Shown in pieces: positions 57,085 to 64,000 of a stretch of 64,000 nt of DNA (its first letter is position 1; every line of letters begins with the position of its first letter). This DNA is from Xiphydria camelus. Its lineage: Eukaryota; Arthropoda; Insecta; Hymenoptera; Xiphydriidae. A program made the translations under genes and the position numbers. The DNA lies in contig OY783200.1 of the NCBI GenBank assembly GCA_963678675.1, positions 2,616,501-2,680,500 of the forward strand, in the 5' to 3' direction. Below the pieces are notes generated by a model. That model searched no databases. It was given only the letters and a program-made list of their open reading frames with translations, and was not told the DNA's origin.

Positions 57085-60000
57085 TTGTTATCACCGCTGA
57101 TATTTGGACGGTTTCGGTGTATTTCTAAATTTTCCGTCCAAATTGACATTTAACTGCCACCCATGACAGCTCGACCGCCATCGTTGGCGTTTCTCCTCTC
57201 ACGTCAGGCTCGTAGATCGGATTGGAATGTCCCTGTGATCGATGGAAGTGGCTTTTTGGGGATCTTTATCGGGAAGGGTGGTTCACGTTGGCACTCCTAC
57301 GTTGCGCTGTGGCGCCAGTAGTTCGTTCACTCGCCACCGGCCAAGCTGCGCCGAGAGGGGCACAGGATTTTTAACTTGGAGGGGGGAATGAAAGTCGTGG
57401 AATTCTTGCAGAGGAAATTGTTATTTTATCGAATTCTAGTTGAATTGTTGCACTGTAGTTGTGTTTTCGATAAATATTTCACGTAGGGTGCAAAAAGACG
57501 TTTTTTTGAAAACATTTCTGTGTGTTATGATATTTCTTATTTCGTTTTTAGAAGGAAAAGGGAAAGTCGTTTAGCATTTTGGTAGCATTTCCTACACTAC
57601 CAATTCCGCATATGAAGTTTAGAAGCATATGATTGATTTTAGAGCTTATTAGAATCGTTCTGTGAATTCTAAAATCACTCACTGCATTCTAAAGGCTACC
57701 GACATTATTGAGCGAATTTTGAAAGCATACCTCGTACTTTCTACACTCTCAATATCAGCAAATTGAAGTATAAAAACGTATGTGATGAGCTTTAAATGTT
57801 CCCAAGATTCTATCCTCATTCCAGAATTATTTTCAGCATTATCGTAATATTATCAACATCGTTTAGTTCATTTTAGAAACGTATTACGCATTTTAAACGC
57901 TATAAATACCCTGTCCTATCTTTTTTCAGAATCATTTCCCATATTTATAATTCCATAAATATCGTCCAGCTAATTTTAAAAGCCTAATAAACATTTTAAT
58001 CCCAATCAATATCGTTCAGCTAATTTTAAAAGCCTGATAAACATTTAAACGCTATCAATATCATTCTAAATTTTATCAATAGTATTCTACAAATTTGAGA
58101 TGCATTTGTCGATTTTTAAAAACCGCCAAAATATAGCGCGGAACGTTTTAAAAGTATCAGCATTATTATAATTTCTATTGATATTATCCTAAAAATTTCG
58201 AAAGCATAAATATGTCGCATTTTAAGCGAATTCTACAAGCCATTATATATCCCTGAAATAAAATATTCGACATTTTCAAGATAACACGTGTACAGAGGCT
58301 TCGGTGTGTTTTCGCTCTAACATCAGTACATATTGTGTTATTTTGATTTCAAGAGCGGGCGAGTAATGATAGCTTTTCTCTACAAGTAAATAGTTTTCTT
58401 CGTTTTCGTTTGCAAAATTCGAGTGTTCCCATAACGCGACGGCTCGCCCGCCTTGCCCTATCTTACCCACACAGCAGGTCCATGCGCACTTGGTCAATTT
58501 TGACTCTACGGCGCGTAGAATGGCGAAATTTTCCAAGTGGCTCCTTCTCGCCTAGCCTCTCACAGGAGGTGCTCTCTCTTGCCTCGATCATTGGCATGAT
58601 TCGAGATATTTTAGAGCATCGGCGAATGCGATGCCGAGCTAAGGAACCCAGATTTAAGACCTAGGACCCCTGAAATATTTCGAGCGTTGCGACTCGATCG
58701 CTCCGTTTAATCTGGGCGCCATGCATAATATGAAAGGATGGATGGAAAGAGGAAAAAAGATCGAATGTGAGATGAGTAAATATGGTTCCGGCTGCGTGAA
58801 TTGCCGGCGATTGAGCTTCTCGACGAAGTTTTAGTGGTAAGTTTTCATTTTTTTCGCCTCTTTCCGCATCGGTGATCCGATCTCTTTTTGAGAAAATATC
58901 TCAGTGAGTCGTGATTTCTTTTTGTTGCAGATTGAAAGATAATTGAAATTAAATGGAGAATTGATTAGTTGAGTGATGTTGAGAAAATTGATTAATTGGA
59001 AGATAAGGGGAAATTGATTATCGGAGGAAAATGAGAAAATTGATTGGTTGAATGACATTGAAAATATTGATAAATTGAATGATAATGAGAAAATTGCTCG
59101 GAGATAATTGATATAAGGCCAGAGCTTGAATTGAGTCGATGACGTCAGCGTCTGGGTTTCGTCTGGAATATGTATCGGTGAGTGTTCGCTTTTTTATTTT
59201 AGAAAACTTTTCTCAATCCAATTGATCGTATTATTATTATTATTCGCGACATTCTTATTCGCGTGAAATGTAAAATATTTGATTTCGACAAATACCGATT
59301 GATTATGATTTCTTTCATTGCTCGAGTTCTGATAAGTACACGTTATAAGTGCATTTGTAATCGAATAATCCATATCTCATTCCGATATTTCTTCTGAGAA
59401 ATTTAATACAAACCATGAGTTCAATTTCAGAAGATTCCAACTTTGTCCAAATTCAATTATTTCCATATAAAAAATTTCCCATTTCTACGTCTCCCATTTC
59501 ATGGATCTCTCAATCCTCCAAAATAACTCGATGGTCTTTACTTACTGCAATTCGTTCGTCGATTGCAGATAAGTGTCGCTCTCAAGAATCAAGAATCGTA
59601 CCAAAAGGAACACGTTTTAAGGATTGAGTATAAAGACGAAATTACCGCTGACTGCAGGCGCATGCGTCGTCAACTTATCATCACCGGTGAGTCTCAACTC
59701 TGTTACAGTCCTTCCGCCGTCTCCTGATCCGCGAAATGGCGCTAAATATTGGGAGAACGCGGCGGTCGTATTTTATCTTTCCTCTGCTCCGTCTTTTATT
59801 AGCGTGGCGCAACTGCGTTTAGTAGAATATTTGCAGCGAGAAACACGGAAAATGAATGACTCTCGATTTTTTAAAAAGTAAATATTTCTTTATCCGAATA
59901 ATTGATTTAAAGTAAAAACTACATTCAGTCTTGTGATGTATTGAGATTTTTATTATCTTACGTATTAACGTTGCATTGATCGAGAAATATAAACGTATAG

Positions 60001-60368
60001 TACGTAAAGTATATATTTACGCGACGAACATTAATTTCATTCTTTACACGCTCATTTTTATTAGCGTTTTAATCAAATCTTTTGATGAGTACCGATCCTA
60101 CTCTACGAATCGAAGTACAAATTCTCGCTGCAAATGTAGATTTAAGTGAGGTGTATCAGCCTTTGCAGTTACATGTCCGCTGCTAGTTTTAATGCGTCTG
60201 ACGATCGTTGGTCGTTGTACTTCGTTCTGAAGTGTATTCGAGAAATTATTATTTTTCTGGAAATCATTATCGCGCAGCTTTCGTTTCGACGTTTGAAGGC
60301 TTCCGTTGAATTCGAAGAGGTGCGAAGGGTATCCTTTCGCGAATCCGACTCGGAAGTCCCTTGTATCT
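57085..60368. other. Intergenic upstream of Mon1, with degenerate minisatellites
   Basis: Positions 57090-57370 are GC-rich and probably hold the Mon1 promoter. Positions 57560-58260 contain loosely repeated motifs; a unit of about 57 bp with CAGCTAATTTTAAAAGCCT is duplicated near 57966 and 58017. Positions 58955-59100 carry a short repeat built on GAGAAAATTGATT with a period of about 30 bp. Positions 58420-58700 are a GC-richer patch. No gene is recognised. Confidence 0.45.
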
Positions 60369-60536
60369 CCAAGCAACACGCTTTAAATGACGTCATTTTT
60401 TTTATCAATATGACATCAAACGCCTTTCAGAAATGACAAAATAATGAAGTTTCATCATTATTTTGTCATTTCTAAAAGACGTTTCATGTCATTTTGACCA
60501 AAAAATGACGTCATTTCGACTAAATGTGTTACTTGG
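60369..60536. mobile_element. Near-perfect palindromic MITE with CCAAGYAACAC ends (168 bp)
   Basis: Left end CCAAGCAACACG; the right end reverse-complemented is CCAAGTAACACA. Both arms contain AAATGACGTCATTTTTT, and the centre is GAAGTTTCATCATTATTTTG. Virtually the entire element folds into a single hairpin. No target duplication is evident. Confidence 0.75.
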
Positions 60537-61358
60537 GTTATGTTGTTTTTAGAACTTTGATACGACGCTTTGATCAATTGACGAAACACATTTAGTACGT
60601 CAGTGAAGATAAAAAGTCAATGCGATGAAATCAATGTCAGTGTTCTGAATTGCCTTAAATCGTTATTTACAACAGATACTTCCACCCCAAATGAGCGCGG
60701 GTTTTTCATTCAAGTTCAGGGACACGTAGGGAGGAAATTCGCAGTCACTCGATTACCTTGAAAACTATAATTCGTAATAATACATATTTGCAAAACATTT
60801 ATAACAAAGCAGTACGTTGTGCGTTACTGACTATGCGAAACACGACGACAAAATTTGCCCGCTCACGCAGCTGTATAGAGTTAAATAACACTTCTGTAAA
60901 TATGTGGTGGGGTTGCACGAGAGACAATAATACCAATAATCTCCATAGCCGAGCCGCGCAACGCGCGCGTAAAGCTGATCCTTAGCGCTTTTCTACATGC
61001 GATATTTTATATCCGTGCGAAAGCTGACATCGGAGAAGTCACGCGTTCGCCGTACGATGAATGCCGAAATCGGGGCTCACTCCTCCAACACGTTACGTAT
61101 AAAAATAATTCGTGATCTTCGCCGAAGTTTTCCACTGGGACCGAGAAAATTGTGACTTTTTTTGGTCGCACGTATCATTCGTATTCGCTTCGCGTGTTTT
61201 ATCAGGGCTAACCGGTAGTGCCTTGCGAATCAGTATCCCCATTTCCTACGCCCTCGTGGAAAGTTCAGATTTCTTCAATTACCGGTGCCGAACCCCGTCC
61301 GGGTTTCATCGACGGCGACACGCGAGTCGTTGCGCAATGGCTTCGACGCGCCGATCGT
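60537..61358. other. Intergenic / 3' flank of the FAMeT-DM9 gene
   Basis: No gene is recognised. The part at 60940-61358 is GC-richer and close to the 3' end of the next gene, so part of it may be 3'UTR or downstream flank. Confidence 0.4.
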
Positions 61359-63972
61359 TTATTGACCGACTAGGATCTCGTATTCGGGGAAGGCGACTTC
61401 GGCGCCGCCGTAAGGAATATACAGCACACTGTGGGAAGGCTGCACCTTGCCCACGGTGATCGTGCCTTCGTGGCTGACGCGCCCAACGAAGAGAGGTTCT
61501 CCCTCCTCGGTCTCGCCGGACGGAATGGCGTTGGATGGAATGTTTCCTCCGCTGGTCGGCACCCAGGTTGGATTTCCACCGCAGAGTACCTGGAAATGTG
61601 GCGAACAGACTTGATGAGAAGCTGGGACAGAATAAATCGTATTTGCAGTTATCATAATTAGCTCAAGTCAAAGAAATATCCTTCCCATAATTATACTGTT
61701 TAATTGAAGCTGAACATAGATGGCCGTGTAACGATTTATGACCAAGTTTGTCTATTATTTCCGAGCAAAGTGCAAGGAAAGCATCTCATTTTCAATCACT
61801 ACTCGTGATCGTCTCTAAAGCACCTGATAAAGCTTTGAGCCGATAAAACACCGTACTGTTTTCTCAGCTCAAATCATGTTCAGGCCTCCCTTTAGGGGTA
61901 ATGATGGACATCGCCACAGCAACTCCGCAGTTTGCCAAATGCAAATTCATTTAATAAAATCGCTCATCATTCGACGAAGTATTTATCCTCACCTGATACT
62001 CCGGCTTTCCGTGTTCACCGCCGCCCCACGGCACGTAACAGACGGAGTGGCTGGGCTTCACCTTGCCGGGTATCAACGCCCCCTCGTGTCGCGCTCTGCC
62101 GACAAAGAGAGGCTCGTCGTCGCTGCCGCCCTCGATAGCGCCAGCTGGTACCACTCCATTTGCGGCGTCCACCCAGACGCTGGAGGATGACTGGTACGAG
62201 CTAGCCGGTGCCGGTGCCGATGGGGTGCTCGCAGCGCTGGGATCTGCAACGTTCAACTCATTAGAATCCAAACTGACCCGGGGAAACGGTATGTCAATAT
62301 TTTGGCCGAGCATTCTTCAGGCACCGAGCATGGGAGATAAATGATGCTTATCTAGAGATGGTTTACGTGGGTTTTTAATAACGACGTGCAAAACAAGAGA
62401 GACAGTACACGCTTCATGCTGCATGCAACTAGTGTCCGCGTGCGCTTCTGGCATTAGAAATGCGAAGGAAACTTTGAGCACTTCGCGCAGGTATACGCTG
62501 GGCACACGAAGCCCTGAACGTTTCACGGAGTTAATTTGCGGAGTAGAACATACGTTATCCACATAGAGGGCCACTTATGTGTAGGGTTCACCATTGGACC
62601 TGCGACATAGCAAATATAACGTCTACGATTTATGGAACTGTAGATGACGAGCATCCTCGTTGATTGATCGTGGCGGGTAGAAGAGGTTAAGCAGAAACGG
62701 AAACTGTAATGACGAAACTCTTGAACTGAGGCAGGTACACTTGGTTCTTACCAGATTTCAGTCTAGTTCTGGTGAAAATCAGGAGTACCCAACTCAATTT
62801 AAGAGTTTTATCATTACTGTTGCCAATTCTACTACGATCGATCAACGATAACGCTCATCGGCTATAGTTTCACAAATCGTAGACGTTATATTTGCTGTGT
62901 TGCAGGTACAGTGGTGGACTCTGTGGATGATTAATTGAAAAGAATATTGCTGCGTAGTCTGGACTACAGTTTGCTCTTCTATGTTAATCATTCTCACAAG
63001 GATCCCGTTCCATACAGCATCAGTCTCGTAGAAACATTGCAGAAATGTATTTCCAAGATCAGTGCTGTACGGGGTACCATGTATCCCAGTCCAAACCAGA
63101 AACAGACGTGATTTAGACTCGAAGATACCACGTGTATCTCTAGACTTACGATCACTGCGAGAAGTGTTTTGCATGTTATTACACAAATGAAACAAGGACA
63201 AGAAAGAACAGAAAAACGTCCGAGCGGCTTTTAAATGTGTTTCCCTGAACCCACCAGCGCCATGAAAAAAACTCAAAGTCGAACACGAGGACGTTATTCC
63301 CGCGATACTAAGTGTTACGCCTTTTCGCTCCGTCACCCCTGTTCACGGCTTTTAGAACAGTCCTGCTCGAAGCCTATTTGCACAGATTTACGAACAACGA
63401 CAACGACAATAGCCCCTCGACTTCCAGACGACGATGACAAATTGCTATGTGACATGATTCATACGAGTAATGGGGCAGTCCACTCGTTCAACTTTCAGTA
63501 CCACTATCGCTGGTCTGGTCATACCGGACCAGCGATAGTGGCGTCGAGAGACCACTTTTCAGCCGCGTAAAGGCTGCGCAATGGTTCTCGACGACGAACT
63601 GTGCGCTGACGAAGACGGGGACAAGGAAAACGGTCACCTAGGCATTAGTGAGATCTCCAAACGATATTCCGACGTTAAAGAATCTATGAGAAAGAAATTA
63701 CGCTTCTGGGGTTGGGCCTGCCGGCCCGTTTGGGCCTGCCGGCCTGTTTGGGCTCCGGTGTGCGGCCCGAATCTGAGCGTCCATTTGCCCGTGGCGCCCC
63801 AACCGGTGCGCACGCCAACGTGGCTGATGCCGATCGGGTTCGGGTCCTGCCATTCCAGGAGAACCGGGCCGTTCTCACCTCCCGACCTGACCGCGATGCG
63901 CCCGTCGAGCCAAGAGACGGCGAATCTCTTGGGCTCGTGCGGGCTCAGCAGGTTCGGCGTGTTCACGCGCAC
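61359..63972 (-). CDS. Farnesoic acid O-methyltransferase-like / DM9-repeat protein (partial, 3' three exons)
   Basis: The 5' end lies beyond the window. Exons seen (minus order) are 63972-63702, 62243-61993 and 61589-61359, with acceptors GCGTGGCAG, GTTGCAG and TTTCCAG and phases 1 then 0 between them, giving 250 residues plus stop. Exon 1 carries the end of a FAMeT-type domain (KRFAVSWLDGRIAVRSG, then SHVGVRTGWGATGKWTLRFG). It is followed by a linker with two AQTGRQ repeats encoded by an 18-bp duplication. Exon 2 has a Ser/Ala/Pro linker and DM9 repeat 1 (EPLFVGRARHEGALIPGKVK, SHSVCYVPWGG). Exon 3 has DM9 repeat 2 (EPLFVGRVSHEGTITVGKVQ, SHSVLYIPYGG) and ends FPEYEILVGQ. Despite the name, these proteins lack proven methyltransferase activity, and DM9 modules bind sugars in some animals. 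The stop codon lies inside an AATAAA (61358-61363). The linker donor C|GTAATT is the least certain boundary. Confidence 0.85.
62586..62919. repeat. Inverted-repeat element in the FAMeT/DM9 gene intron
   Basis: Arms 62586-62631 and 62874-62919 share GCAAATATAACGTCTACGAT exactly and GTYCACCAYTGKACCTGC with a few changes. The element spans about 334 bp. A minus-strand frame overlaps its right arm and extends to 63336, but I recognise nothing in it. Confidence 0.75.
63501..63541. repeat. Compact near-perfect hairpin in the FAMeT/DM9 gene intron
   Basis: CCACTATCGCTGGTC at 63501 and its exact reverse complement ending at 63541 enclose an 11-nt segment that itself extends the stem through GGT/ACC around one mismatch. 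The result is a 41-nt hairpin of unknown function. Confidence 0.7.
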
Positions 63973-64000
63973 CTGCCACGCAAAACAATCCCGGGGTTTA

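Noticed and set aside
1..64000. CRISPR arrays, bacterial operons, rRNA
   Set aside because: The sequence is eukaryotic; the repeats found lack CRISPR spacer geometry and no rRNA-like conserved segment was seen.

Overview
The window looks like nuclear DNA of an insect, most likely a hymenopteran. The bulk DNA is AT-rich, genes have introns with GT/AG sites, and there are many short DNA-transposon derivatives. The recognisable proteins have clear insect orthologues: nerfin-1, claspin, Prp38, Mon1 and a farnesoic-acid-O-methyltransferase-like/DM9 protein. All exon models here were built by eye from splice sites and reading phase. No order or species call can be proven without a database search.

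Layout. Positions 1-6000 are intergenic, with inverted-repeat elements and microsatellites. A GC-rich block (6000-6650) leads into a seven-copy tandem array of about 170 bp (6657-7810). This is followed by an uncharacterised three-exon gene on the + strand (8912-12920) encoding about 1,108 residues, mostly disordered and charged. Positions 13000-23000 hold no gene I can support. They contain a piggyBac-type MITE (13090-13247), a TA-flanked 1.6 kb element built of nested palindromes (14786-16392), a MITE (18065-18325), an AGATCT-rich array (19920-20650) and several GC-rich islands.

Positions 23290-26625 (minus strand) hold nerfin-1, an intronless zinc-finger gene of 455 codons. Its 3'UTR contains 16 copies of GACTAGA (plus-strand reading), which is UCUAGUC in the mRNA: the seed match of the miR-279/996/286 family. 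Nerfin-1 is a known miR-279 target in Drosophila. This dense array in otherwise unrelated flanking sequence is the strongest signal in the window.

Positions 28766-31907 are a transposon-like insertion with terminal inverted repeats and four internal fold-back units. Several CACTG-ended, TA-flanked MITEs follow. Claspin (minus, 8 coding exons, 36873-45201, 1,523 aa) and Prp38 (plus, 3 exons, 45902-50988, 315 aa) are divergently transcribed from a shared region of about 700 bp with E2F-like sites. Mon1 (minus, 7 exons, 52711-57084, 519 aa) follows. After a gene-poor interval, the 3' part of a FAMeT/DM9 gene (minus, 61359-63972) runs off the right edge.

The genes do not form one pathway. Claspin serves the replication checkpoint, Prp38 the spliceosome, Mon1 late-endosome Rab7 activation, and nerfin-1 neuronal differentiation.
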